Source of the DNA: Harmonia axyridis
Taxonomy: Eukaryota > Arthropoda > Insecta > Coleoptera > Coccinellidae
Direction: 5' to 3'
NCBI RefSeq assembly: GCF_914767665.1
Contig: NC_059504.1
Location: forward strand, 32,829,720 to 32,893,719
Length of the DNA stretch: 64,000 bases
Shown piece by piece: positions 10,755 through 21,596 of this stretch (position 1 is its first letter; each line of letters opens with the position of its first letter). Below the pieces are notes generated by a model that saw only the letters and a program-made list of their open reading frames with translations, was not told where the DNA came from and did not search any database. The position numbers and the translations under genes were made by a program.

Positions 10755-11571
10755 ATTCTTAAATTTGTATATATTTTTCATGTGATTTGTTTTATTTACT
10801 TTAATACTTAAATACTGTATCAATTATTTTGTTTCTGAGCTTCATAGGCATAGCCTCAGCTCTTGTCGTTGAATTATAATAATAACTATGTTGATAGTTG
10901 TTATTTGAAACCATCACTTGAGTTTTTTAAATTATGTAGAACAATTTCTACAGACATTGCTAGTTGTACGCTACGTAGAGTGTTGGTATCAGCATGATTA
11001 TGTAATTAATAGGACGTTACTTATCGAAGGATTAAGGTTTTTACAAAAATTAAGTGATGGTTTCACAATACAACTGAACGAATTAACAAGTTATATGACT
11101 ATTCTGGCACCAGCCTACTACTAAAACAAAAAAATAAAAAGAAAGTTAAAATTTGCGTAGCTAGACTATATATTTTTGTTGAGTGTGATACATTGTTGAA
11201 TTGATAATTTTTTTTCTTCATCACCTCATAATATGGCGTCCATAAGAAATAAAAATTGACTAACTCGACTCTTGAACAATGAAAAACAGAAAAAATCTGA
11301 GAACACCATTAGAATGTCTATGTTGAATAATGGATAACGAAATGGAAAACGAATTTCGTGAAGTTATCTCCAGAAAAAAAATGAATGATACAGAAAAAAG
11401 AAAATCTCGATTTTAGTTTTTTCTAGATGTTTTGGGAACCATTGGAGATATTTTAGATCTGTTTACACCAATACACTCATCCCTAAATAACGCAACTTTT
11501 TTGTAATTTGGGCCTTCCTGTATTTCTAACGGTTTTCGCGATATCCCTGTAGTGCCCTTCCAACCCTGTAT

Positions 11572-13130
11572 ACTAAGTGAAAAAACTGTATCAATTAGAA
11601 GAAAAGAAAAACATGCCAATGGATCTCTTTTGTTTGGAATCTAAAAGAAATCTCCGTCAAGCATCTTATCTTGATGCCCAGAACTTTTTCATTATTTCTA
11701 TGAATAGTTGGACAATTTAAATCTACATATACACAGATACATTGTGGTCGTTGAGACAGAAAATTCTTATTCGATTACAGAGCCATCTGTAACGAATCGT
11801 GAAAAAATTGTTATATAAAACTTATGTATTTTTTGCTGTATAATACGGATGTGCTATAAAAAATAGGGGTTCCCATTCAAATTTCCAAAGTACGGCCACC
11901 TCAAAACTATCAATTTTTTATTCGAAATATTTCTCCATATTCCATATGATATTTCCAGAGATTTTTAACTGTTTCAACTCAAAAAATTCACCCGGTATAT
12001 TTCTGTTTCGTATTTAAGTAATCTTTACTTTATCCCCAAACCAAATTGCCTGTTCCTGAAACTTTCAATAATACACTGAATTCCTTGAATTTTTCCATAG
12101 ATTATGATCAATCTATTCTAAATTCTCAGCTATCCGTTAACACATCGCTTAGTATTCAGAAAAAAGTGTCTAGTTTTCTATCCCAAGTCAATAAACAAAA
12201 AAATTGATAGCAAATTCCAAGATCAGACGCGTTATATGCATAATAATTCCTAATTTACATTGCAGGAACTTAATTTCGAATGGGATACGGTAGAATGCAG
12301 AATTTCTTCGTGCAGCGTATCATATTTCCATTTTCTCAGGTATCCCGAAGAAAAATGTGGAGATGGAATCGTGCTAGAATTATTAATGGAACGGGAGGTT
12401 GTTTAAGAGGGTAGGTATTTCTCTATGGCGGAGAATTTTGTACATATCTGTATGAATTATACATTGCATGGAATATACGAAAACTGGTTAATACATTTTT
12501 CTGAGAAAAATGGTTGTGAACTTTGCACGGAGTTTTATTAAGATAGGGGAATATTTTCTTCGGTTGTAAACAAGAATAAGACTATATCGACTTCAAATCA
12601 TCCAGCTGTCCGATTCCGATAAGGTCGCCTCGTTTGAAGAATGAAACTTGATTTTTAACACGAAATACTGAATGAACATTCTTATTGTTGCGACATCAAC
12701 TGGATTCTGCAACAATGAATAATTTCAACTCTCCGTAAAGATTCGTATGATCCTTCGAGTGTAATTGGAGTTTCGAAACATTGTAACAGCAATTGTTAAT
12801 AGATAGATCCAATATTTTCTACGCTGCATTCCAATGATCGACCTTTAAAAAAATATAATTGTAATAACTATTCTCTACTGTTCAAATGTTGCGAAATTTT
12901 GGATAGTTTGTAACTGAATAAATAAATAAAACAAAACAATGCCCTAGGGGATATCTGTTCAAACAAATCGCTATGAACCAATGAAATTCCAGAAGTTTAC
13001 TTCCGATCTTATTTATGGAGTAAAGCTGGTAACAGTGTTTCTTCAAGAAACTCTTTTTTTTTGCCCAATCTAAGGTATCACGTTAAAAGTGTTATACCAT
13101 TTTAGAATCCGTATTAAATACAGAAAACGA
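11572..13130. other. No gene seen; possible LINE tail
   Basis: AT-rich DNA. Around 12890-12935 the sequence ends in AATAAATAAATAAAAC after a non-coding stretch, which resembles a LINE 3' terminus. No coding remnant supports it. No other feature was identified. Confidence 0.35.
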
Positions 13131-13245
13131 TGAGTGTCAGAAGCCTGCGGGAAGGCCAGTGGGAAGAACGAAGACAGTGAGACAGTGGCGTCTAGATATC
13201 GGACAACGTCGAAGAACGTTTTAAACCGATTATATATACGTTGTA
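13131..13245 (+). pseudogene. RTE-like element 3' tail
   Basis: The plus-strand sequence encodes a run similar to EAR..RPVGRTKTVRQW.LDIGQRRRTF before a TATATA-rich end. The nucleotide block ATCGGACAACG...GAACGTTTTAAACCGAT matches the 3' end of the RTE-like remnant at 16158-16545. Only the last ~100 bp survive. Confidence 0.5.
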
Positions 13246-13291
13246 GGGTAAGGCTTATAGGTTGCCGGTTCCTCACAGAACAAGGCAACAC

Positions 13292-13522
13292 TCAATTGCT
13301 AATGAGGAAACTTTTCACAATTCTCGTGGTCCACAAGATCACCTCCTTTTGCGCCTTCTTTATTAGATCTTCGTGAAGTCCAAGTTTGGCTGTGTTCCCA
13401 GTTAGATGCTTCTCAACCAGCCCATTCGTGGTGATGACTAGAGGAAGTATGGTTATGTGGTTATGTCTATACAGTTCTTTTAATTCAAATGCCAGATCGT
13501 GATATTTAATTATCTTTTCCAT
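13292..13522 (-). pseudogene. Restriction-endonuclease-type LINE C-terminus
   Basis: Seen: the 76-residue minus-strand frame contains EKIIKYHDLAFELKELY, LPLVITTNGLVEKHL, LGLHEDL and TTRIVKSFL. The same ordered blocks (EKISKYRDLEFQIK, IPIIISTTGIVPKNL, LGLSEY, LRKFLG) close the better preserved element at 50402-53225. This is the extreme C-terminus of a reverse transcriptase followed by a PD-(D/E)xK-like endonuclease (R4/R2-like group). The catalytic part is not present here, so only a tail remains. Confidence 0.6.
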
Positions 13523-14725
13523 GATGGAGCAGTTGTTGAAGTTAACAGGTTACAGAAGCACTATTCAGGATAACACAGAAGAAATAAAATTGGCAAAAAG
13601 GAAAGATTTATAGCAAGAGGAGGTCAAAAATCATTACAGGATGTGCATTTTCTCTAATGAAAAAAATGTAATATAATTCGAAAAATACACGACTTGGATT
13701 TTTTTCAAAACTAGTATGACTGTCTCGAGTCCGGCTTGACGTCGACTTCTAGGATAACCTGTATATTAGACTCCGTCCTCATCCCCATGTCCGAAGTATA
13801 CTGGTATTTTCTTGTTCGTAAGTCTTCTTGCAATAAATATATAACAACTATAACAACTTGCAACGATTTTGCACGCTTCATTCCATGTTACGCTACTGGA
13901 ATTTTCGAAGACGCGGTAATTTGTCAATTAATCGTATCATATCGTGTACCAACGGTCGGAACGCAGATGCGCGGGTCTAGAGAGAATCTTCTGAAAGATT
14001 CCTCCACTCCCGTGGAATTGGATCAACAGAAACCTTCCTTGAGGTACAGAATTTGGGATAGTACGTATGTTAGATCACTTTGGTTCCTGAATCCGAAAGA
14101 ATACCTGCGTAATACCTGGCATTATCACATTAACTTCGTTGGATGAGGATTGGAATACTATAGCTTCCTGATAAGAATTGGTGTTCAGAAGGCTGAAGAT
14201 AATTTACAGAAGAGGTTCCATCCTAGTAGCAGAGTAACTCATTTAAAATCGTTTTAAGTTAAGTTTCTATTTTATTATTTGTTTAGAGTGAAAAGGATCG
14301 ATCATTGTATATTTTAATTTTATTAAATTTGTAAAAACCTGGGTAGGAGTTTTGTTGCCAAATAAGCCAAACCACCCCTAGAAATTAGTCTTTAGAGTCT
14401 CATGGGCAATTGTAACGTTACAAACTCCTTCGGAATTAAGGCGTGCCAACATTTCCTGATGATGCGAGTAAAAACCACTTTATATCACTGATCAAAAATT
14501 CTCATTCGACAAAACTTGGAACTCAAATATCATCCTACAAGATCATAAATACGTCTGAAGTAGTCAATATATGGCCAGTAATTTCAGTTTAAGAACATAA
14601 CAAATATCGCATAAGAAAAATACAAGAAATAACTGTCGTACATAAAAACATATTATTCGCCAATCCTGCACCAAATTCAATTTCTGTGCGATAAATAGCG
14701 GTAATGAAGAGGTGAATAAACTCAA
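13523..14725. other. No assigned gene; one unrecognised 136-codon frame
   Basis: The longest frame, 13736-14146 on plus, shows no domain I recognise, although its last third (LRYRIWDSTYVRSLWFLNPKEYL) is not low-complexity. An AATAAA lies near 13832 and a T/A-rich stretch follows at 14260-14330. An LTR or an untranslated region are both possible. No direct repeat partner was found. Confidence 0.3.
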
Positions 14726-14938
14726 TTATTCCTCATTCAAATTACTGTCGTTGCGGTAAATTTGACTGAAAAAAGATTGAATCTCAGACGACGAAGTGTC
14801 GACATAGAACTGAAAATTCGGATAATTCGTATATTCATCCGGTTCGAAAGACCAATTTCTTTTCGTATCAATTATGGCTCTATCAATATTTTGTTGTAAA
14901 ATCTGCAGCAATACTCCAATGATGATTGTATCCGGCAT
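14726..14938 (-). CDS. Unrecognised 70-codon open frame
   Basis: Starts at the ATG at 14938 and ends at TAA near 14726. The product is hydrophilic with an acidic end (SSSEIQSFFSQIYRNDSNLNEE) and a plausible amphipathic N-terminus (IIIGVLLQILQQNIDRAII). The composition looks like coding sequence, not repeat translation. No family is recognised. It could be the last exon of a gene or a chance frame. Confidence 0.25.
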   Translation of the reverse strand: MPDTIIIGVLLQILQQNIDRAIIDTKRNWSFEPDEYTNYPNFQFYVDTSSSEIQSFFSQIYRNDSNLNEE

Positions 14939-15069
14939 TCTGGTATTTTGCTCTTATTCAAAGAAAAGTCCTATATGATAACTTCAACTTCTAATGATTA
15001 ATGTCGATAAATTCAAAATATCAATGTTATCAGATCTAACCATAAAACTTTTATTCAGATTTCAGAGTT

Positions 15070-15995
15070 ATATGCTTAATTTCATATTGATCTGGTAATA
15101 AGAAGTAGAGAAAATTCAAGAAGAATTTCGGACTAAAAAATATTTATAATTCAAGTGAAAATGAATCCGACAGAGTTGAGATTTGGCATATATGTGAAAA
15201 ATGATAATTGCATTTAGTTGAAAATGTTGAATGTACCTTGCAGTGAAAAAATAATAACCAAATTATATAAAAAATTAAAATAGTATCTCATTAATTAAGA
15301 AGGTCAAACAAATGGTTCAGTGCTCCAATAGGTTGATGTTTCATGACTTTGTGAACCGGAGGCTGAAGTTTTGAAAATAAAATAGGCAAAAGGAAAAATA
15401 AGTAAAAGAGTTTTAATGATGGAAATGAAGAAAATATAGAGAGATCAGGAAATGTAATTGAAAATTTAAAATGAAGTTATACTTACTGGGATGGGCTTAT
15501 TCATGTTGTTTTTTTTTAATTATGTATTTAGATTTTTATTTTGTTTTTGCTGTATTATTTTCATATTGTTGTTCATTATAATGAGCCACATACAAGCAAT
15601 AGCTCTACTAGAGCTTCTGTGGAAAGATCTGTTTATTCAACCTTCGTATTCAGGCAAGAATTGTAATTTGATTTGAAATTTTTGATTTGTATGCTATGAG
15701 GTGAATGAACATATGTATATTATTATTTTTATTATATTATTGGTTCATAAGAACCATGGAAAATTCAAGCAGAATATGGAGAAAAAAATTAGGAAATAAT
15801 TGTGAAGTCAGGATCTTCTCAGCGTTTGTTCATTTACATGCCAACTACACCTAAGGGTGTAGTTGTATATTTCCCTTTAAGATCACTGGACTGTAATAAG
15901 TTATAGTTCAGTTGTCTTCAAGGGAAAAATTGTCACATGAATGACGAGCGCTTAAAAGTTCCTGACTTTACATAGTGCTTTCCTCTTTTTTAGAT
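15070..15995 (+). repeat. Dispersed satellite-like repeat, copy 1
   Basis: The block contains degenerate units with GAAAATTCAAG-AGAAT and GAGTTGAGATTTGGCATATATG. It ends with CACATGAATGACGAGCGCTTAAAAG at about 15934-15958. The same unit types and the same terminal block occur in order at 39300-39975, so this is a dispersed family. A perfect 10 bp hairpin lies inside at 15842-15865 (arms CAACTACACC/GGTGTAGTTG, 4 nt loop). No protein is encoded. Confidence 0.55.
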
Positions 15996-16157
15996 TCTAT
16001 ACATCTTAAAAATGATAAAAATTGAGGGTTATTATTTAAAGAAATTCCTTTTGTATCCAACAATTCCAAAAATTCACTATGGTAAAAATAAAAACTAAAA
16101 TAATGCGGATGTTTTTTCCCTGAAATATACATTCTTTATTTTTATCCATACTCTAGG

Positions 16158-16545
16158 TCTGGTCCAGGAAACTGAAGGCTACCGAGATGAATGTGAGACG
16201 GTCATTAGGAATATCCAGAAGAGACCAAATACGAAATGGAGTTCAAAGGAGAATGGGAATAGAAGAATCTCTTATGACAGACGTCGAACGCAGGCAACTA
16301 GTTTGGTACAGACATGTGAAAAGGATGGATAATACTAGATTAACAAAGTGGATCATGGAATGGATACCACCACATCGTAGAAAGCGAGGAAGACCGAGAA
16401 AATCTTGGATGGAGGGGGTTTCTAAAGCGATGAGCTCAAGGAATCTGACAGAAAACCAGTGGTGGGTGGAATGACGGGGAATCATGAAAATTAGGCATCG
16501 GACAACGACGAAAGACGTTTTAAAACCGATATATACATACATACT
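16158..16545 (+). pseudogene. RTE-like retrotransposon C-terminal region
   Basis: Seen: a frame open from about 16158 to 16474 reads SRKLKATEMNVRRSLGISR, RRMGIEESLM, RRQLVWYRHVKRMD and RKRGRPRKSWMEGV. This is the C-terminal segment following the reverse transcriptase of RTE-type elements common in insects. It keeps the W(Y/F)GHV-like and RGRPR-W signatures, although WYGH has become WYRH. It ends in the ATCGGACAACGACGAAAGACG block and a TATATACATACATAC tail. The element is 5'-truncated: the reverse transcriptase and endonuclease are absent. Its signature differs from that of the RTE at 30542-31909, so at least two RTE lineages are present. Confidence 0.75.
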
Positions 16546-18359
16546 CTAGGTAGTAGGTGTGGGTTAGCAGTAGTGTATTCTGTAAGACTCTGTTACTGTG
16601 TCTCACCACCATTCAGTAAGGTTTTTGTCCAACATGGGATTAAATGGAGAATTGAATCCTTTGAGTTAAGGTTCATTTTCACGATGTTAATACTAGGTAT
16701 ACCATCACGATATCATGATAGTAGCGATCGCATTTAGAAAATTTTTGATCGATGAATTCGAACCACAGAATACCAGAACTTGTTTATAATGTCAACGACT
16801 GCATAAATAAATTGCCTTATCACTTTACTTGTCAGGGTTAAAATATAAAATAATTTTTATTTCTTTAACTGTTTTGAAGTCCTGACAAAAATTACTTATT
16901 TAATGAATACGACCAAACGGTCAAGCCCATGAGAAGCATCTTTAGTGTACAAGTTCTTCACGGGATACCAAGAAATCTCATGAAATTACTGTTTACCCCA
17001 CTTATGTGCTAACGAATCGCAAATGAAATAAAACTAGTCGCCGAATGGTGTTAAGGTCTCACATCGTCTATTAGGAAAACTAATAAAACGTTTAGTTAGT
17101 ATTATCATAGTTGCGTTGAAGGGCGATTCATATTTTGACAGATGTAGTTAGCTTGTTTGCAATAATTATTACATAGAATCTGCATCCATTTTATCTGTAT
17201 TTTCATCTCTCAATTTATCGAACATTGTATGTAGATTCAGTGTTAGATAGGAATCAATAATCGGTATGACGCATTGTTTCAAGAGGTGATTATTCCAAAA
17301 ATAAACTAACAAGGGAAAATTTTTTATTCGTTATAATGAAAAACAAAATGAGATAGATATGTCGAGAAATTTAAGAACAGGTATGAATATGACTAATAAG
17401 TACTTATATTGCTGAAAATTTCAAGAGAAGCTCCGAATTATTTTCAGTAAAATTATCAAATCTGCCCTAATGAGCAGATTTTCCAGACAGACATAACTGC
17501 GCCATTTGAGAAATGAACCTCAAAATTTCAAGTTTCTAAGTGTTTCCTTTCAATGATTGTGAATTTGACCACGTATTCGTCATCGTTGAGTCGAACCTAA
17601 TCGTTTAAGACCGATCCCGATTCAAAATTCTAAAAATGAAGACATCATCATGAAATAATATCACTTTGCTCAGGAAATGAGCGCTCAAAATAAAATGAAA
17701 TTGAAAAATCTCCTTTCCAAGTAAAACACTACTATGCGGATATTTCTTGAAATAACTCGGATTTTCCTAATCCTTATGAATGAAAAAACCAGTTGGAAGA
17801 GGATGAGACATCAATTACGAAGTAATTGAATTTATATGTATATTTAGTTATACACACTATTCTTCTTAATACGCGATCAAATATTGACCAGTCATTCTAA
17901 TCACACCTTGAACGATTTTGTAAACTCCATCTGTAATAATCAATTGAACACTATTGTTCTGCATGATGTTGATGTCATATTTCTGTATCTCAATGATTAT
18001 AACCACATTGTTATATTGCTCCTATCAAAATATTTCCTTTAAAATTTACACTTCAGGGTATATTGATGGACAATATTTGGCGAATTTTTTTCATGAAATT
18101 ATCGCCTGATGGGCGCCAAGTTTGATAATGAAATGAACAAATTCACATGATCTTGAACTTCCAACACACTAAAGAAACCCACTCCAAAAGTAAATTAATT
18201 TTTTTTTTCGATAAATTTCGGAGCATATCCTTTAGTATTTTAAAAGAAAGGAATAACAGTATTGCCAAAACATAGAAATTGAATAATCTCTCTCAAATCC
18301 CAACCTTATTATTTTATTATTTATTACTATGAAAAATAAGTAAGTTTATGTTTTCGTTT
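16546..18359. other. No gene seen
   Basis: AT-rich and non-coding in all frames. No element ends or RNA genes identified. Confidence 0.4.
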
Positions 18360-19875
18360 ATAATAAATAAATACCCTTTATTTCAGAATCGTCTCAAGTT
18401 TACAAAATGAAATGAAATGAAATAGTGTCAAAAAAAAATAGTATAATTCTTAGTTATTTCCTAAATAATCTTGTAGGCAATAGGGTTCCTTATCCACAAA
18501 CATCGAGAATATTCTCTTCTTAAATATTTTGTAGTTTGTGATGTTCTTTGTGTCATTTGGTAGATGATTGTATAATATTAGACATCTGTATTCTGCTTGT
18601 TGTTGTGTTGTTGTTAGTCTATATTTGGGATAGTTATAATTCTGGGTTCTTGTTTCATATCTTTCTTTCAGATTCTTGTATTGTTCAAATAATTCATTGT
18701 TCCTATGTATAAATAGAATGCATTCCTGTATGTATAAGCCGTATAATGTTAATATCCTATTTTGTCGGAAAAATCCCCTGCATGATTGGTTGTATTTCAA
18801 GTTCTTACAGCTCTTTTTTGGAGTCTGAAAAGAGATTGTATGTTTCCAGATCCGTAAAATATCAGTCCATATCTTAATTTTGACTCTATCATTGCATAAT
18901 ATACGGTTTTTGCTATACTTCAGTATTCAGATATTTAGCTGTTACTCTGAATGCATCTAATGATGATGCCATTTTGTCTTCTAAGTTTGCTATATGTTTT
19001 TCCATTTCATATCACCATCAATGTGTATACCTAGAAATTTTGTATGTTCTGATATCTTGAATTCTTGATTTTTATGTTGATTTTTCCAGGGTTTTCTATA
19101 TTGGAATGTATTGGATGGAATAATATCATCTTTGTTTTCGTTTTGTTGAGTATTAAGTTGTTATTATCTAACCATTCTTCAGTGTAGTGCATTATGTTCT
19201 CAGTAAGACTTTTGAGATCAGGCCATAATGGTTGTACTGCTAGGAGGTTTTTATCATCTACATAGTGAACATTTGTTATTTCTTTCCGGTTCTCGATCAG
19301 AGAAATATGACCAAAGTCGTTAATATAAATTAGAAACATTACTGTCCCTGCTACGCTGCCTTGTGGTATACCCATCTTGATTTGCTGTTCTTCAGATTTA
19401 ATATATGATCCATTTATCCGAATTTTTACCTTTTGCGTACGTCCATAGAAATAAGATTTAATCCATCTTAATGAGTTTCCCTGTATTCCATAGTGCTCTA
19501 GTTTTTGGTAGAAGATTTCTGGGTCAAGACAATCATATGCTTTGGATAGGTCCAGAAATATTCCCAATGCCAGTTCACAATCTTCGAAGACTTCCATAAT
19601 ATTTTTTATAAATTGGAATATTGCTGTTTGTGTTGATTTTCCTTTCAAGCATCCATGTTGGTTTGGGCTAAGTATTTTTTTTTTATATGAAGAATTCCAT
19701 TATTTGCTGGCAGAATGCCTGTTCGAACAATTTTGCTAATGATGAGATTATGCTAATGGGCCTGTAGTTTCCATAATCTTCAGGGTCACCAGTTTTGTAT
19801 TTCGGTCGTATTTCTGCTATTTTAAGTTCTGATGGGAAAGATCCTTCTGTCTGTTTGACCAATTCAATTCAATCA
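18360..19875 (-). pseudogene. Jockey-like non-LTR retrotransposon, copy A (RT)
   Basis: Minus-strand copy. From about 19870 downward the frames give LKIAEIRPKYKTGD, NYRPISIISSLAKLFE, and then the 205-codon frame 19648-19031. That frame carries RT motif A (FLDLSKAYDCLD), motif B (GIPQGSVAGTVMFLIYINDF), motif C with YVDD (VHYVDDKNLLAV), and LNKTKTKM. A later frame (18800-18450) holds the C-terminus (TLYGLYIQECILFIH, NYNYPKYRL, LYNHLPNDTKN). Stops and frameshifts separate them. A CATTTCATTTCATTT run and AATAAAGGGTATTTATTTATT form the 3' terminus near 18360-18420. The endonuclease and ORF1 are missing. Motifs A to C retain their aspartates, so inactivation is by frame damage and truncation. Confidence 0.85.
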
Positions 19876-20930
19876 TTTTTTGCTGTTACTTCAGGATATT
19901 ACATTCTAAGAATGTTACAGAAAAAATGATAAATTTGTGTGCTAGGTTCAGCTAAAAAAACTCAAATTCCCATGAGGCTATAATATTCAAGTGGTTCATA
20001 GATTCGCGAATGTTTTTTTATTGCTGTTGCATTTTATTTCAATGCTTGATCTTTTTAGTCATAATTTGGTATTTCAAGATGTTACATTTTTTACATACAG
20101 AGTGTTAAATGAAAACTCTTCATATAATCATCTATTTTTCTAGAATTTGTTGTTTTATATGACTCAGTGAATATATTATGTTTATGCACTTAATTAATTG
20201 ATAATCATTATGATAGAATAGAACGTTCGTTATGCAACAAAGTGTCGGGATGAGCAATACGCCCACTTTTAAATCCTCAAATGACCAATAGTTCTAGAGG
20301 AAAACGCGTCTTCTAATACATAAGAAACTAATAGTCTAAACGTAATAAAATTTTGATTATCATTCGAAGGTTAGTACAGCGACTGAAAATTCATAGGTAA
20401 ATATTAGTCATCTAATCAGATCTTCTTGCAATAATCTCATCAGGAAAATATAAAATCATTCCATACCATTTCCATTATATCAATGAAATTATCGTAACAA
20501 GAAAAGCTTCGTTTTGCTCGAACGAGCACGTTCATGAATCCATTAATGTCACTTCCGAACATCCTGAATCAAAACATATCTACAAAACTGAGCGTTTCTA
20601 GCTCATACTCGAAGTTCCATCGAATTTTCCAGTCATGTTCCATGTTTACCTCACTTCAAGAGAACGTTAAGAACGGCTTATGTCAGTATTATTGGAGATG
20701 AAAATTCAGTTCGTTTTCTCGTTTCAACAAACTTCCAGAAAAAACTTTATGTAAAGAAAATAACTGTCTAGGCGGAGGAGAGGATATCCTTTGACATAAA
20801 ATCATTATTATTTTCTGAATGAACTCAGTTTTCAAAGGATTTCTGTGAAAAAAATTTTTCATAAATCTAGCCACAGCTAAAAAATTTCAACAGAAATTGT
20901 TGACATTTTTTACGAAATACACGAATATGT
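19876..20930. other. No gene seen
   Basis: AT-rich spacer without a supported gene. The 61-codon minus frame at 20689-20874 has no recognisable content. Confidence 0.4.
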
Positions 20931-21139
20931 CAACAGAATCGAAAAATAATAATGATAAATGTCATAATAATAAGGGTAACATCAATGCACAAATTAATAC
21001 TGAGGAACAAAACAGCGGAGATTTGACACCAGTAAGAGATGAGCAACGGCGGATCATATAAACTGCAACTATGGAAAACCGAGATGAAGGTCGTGGGGAC
21101 CTATTAGAGCAATTATCTGTTACAATAATAATAATAATA
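20931..21139 (+). other. Possible coding remnant ending in an (AAT)n tail
   Basis: Plus-strand sequence from about 20928 reads MSTESKNNNDKCHNNK and then EEQNSGDLTPVRDEQRR, stops, and resumes as MENRDEGRGDLLEQLS. It closes at an (AAT)n run (21123-21139). A coding end directly followed by (AAT)n suggests the 3' end of another retrotransposon. The family is not recognised. It lies head-to-tail with the LINE that begins at 21140. Confidence 0.3.
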
Positions 21140-21201
21140 GCGGTAGGTGAATCTCTAGCGATTCACCTATCAGGAGAGTTGAATCGACTCCTGCCCACCG
21201 C
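21140..21201 (+). other. Three-way-junction leader at the LINE 5' end
   Basis: A 62 nt GC-rich segment can fold into a compact three-stem structure. The closing stem is GCGGT (21140-21144) with ACCGC (21197-21201). Hairpin 1 is AGGTGAATC/GATTCACCT (21145-21153/21160-21168). Hairpin 2 is CAGGAG/CTCCTG (21171-21176/21188-21193). It starts exactly after an (AAT)n run and lies ~400 bp upstream of the LINE ORF1. It does not satisfy the hammerhead core, and I could not fit the HDV-like pairing order. It may be a structured 5' UTR. Confidence 0.5.
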
Positions 21202-21596
21202 AGATTCCAGGAGCTCCCTGACCCGGGAAGCTGAAACCTGTCGAAGGGTCCCTGTCCAAGGTAAAGGACGAAGCCGTGTGGAAAGCAGCTCAAGAATTCT
21301 CCCACCGTAGCTCTGCGGATCGTAAAAAGTTGAACAGAGGAAAACATAACTTTAATTTTCAACTTTTACATAGTCCTAAACGGAAAGTATTTAAGCATCT
21401 TGATATTACTATTCAAGTTTGTGTAGTGCGTGATTACGAAATAAACAAAACATTTACAAATATTAGTTTGGTATTTATTATTTTCGAAAAAACTAAATCA
21501 GAAATCAGAAGAAATTATCTTTGAACATCTGCTTGACAGTCCTTCGCCGAATATCAGTAGCATAAAGGAGGCCATACCAACAAGTATTTCTCGATA

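Larger units (their letters stand above)
9100..10876 (+). mobile_element. Internally deleted CR1/Jockey-like LINE (ORF1 plus ORF2 tail)
   Basis: A retrotransposon copy sits in the middle of the foldback element. It has a GC-richer 5' leader (about 9100-9398), an intact ORF1 (9399-10370), and then only the C-terminal end of ORF2. The 3' tail is TAATAATAA-like at 10865-10876. The endonuclease and reverse transcriptase between ORF1 and the ORF2 tail are absent. The same arrangement recurs at 49385-50331. The 5' boundary is approximate. Confidence 0.65.
8046..11571. mobile_element. Foldback element with ~650 bp inverted arms, carrying a nested LINE
   Basis: Seen: the left terminus ACAGGGTTAGAAC and the right terminus, in reverse complement TACAGGGTTGGAAGGGCACT, share an inner ACAGGGATATCG block. 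The left arm (8046 to about 8705) pairs with the right arm (about 10877-11571). The left side also carries an internal direct duplication: about 100 bp at 8412-8510 recurs at 8730-8830, both containing AGCCAGAATTGTCAAA-like sequence. Between the arms lies an internally deleted LINE. The element begins 46 bp after the previous foldback element, which has different arms. No transposase gene was found. Confidence 0.75.

Noticed and set aside
13736..14146. LTR retrotransposon LTR or gene at the 136-codon frame
   Set aside because: No second LTR, primer-binding site or conserved domain could be found.
21071..21362. Overlapping plus and minus frames of ~80 codons over the structured leader
   Set aside because: They translate the hairpin region in both directions; folding explains the sequence better than coding.
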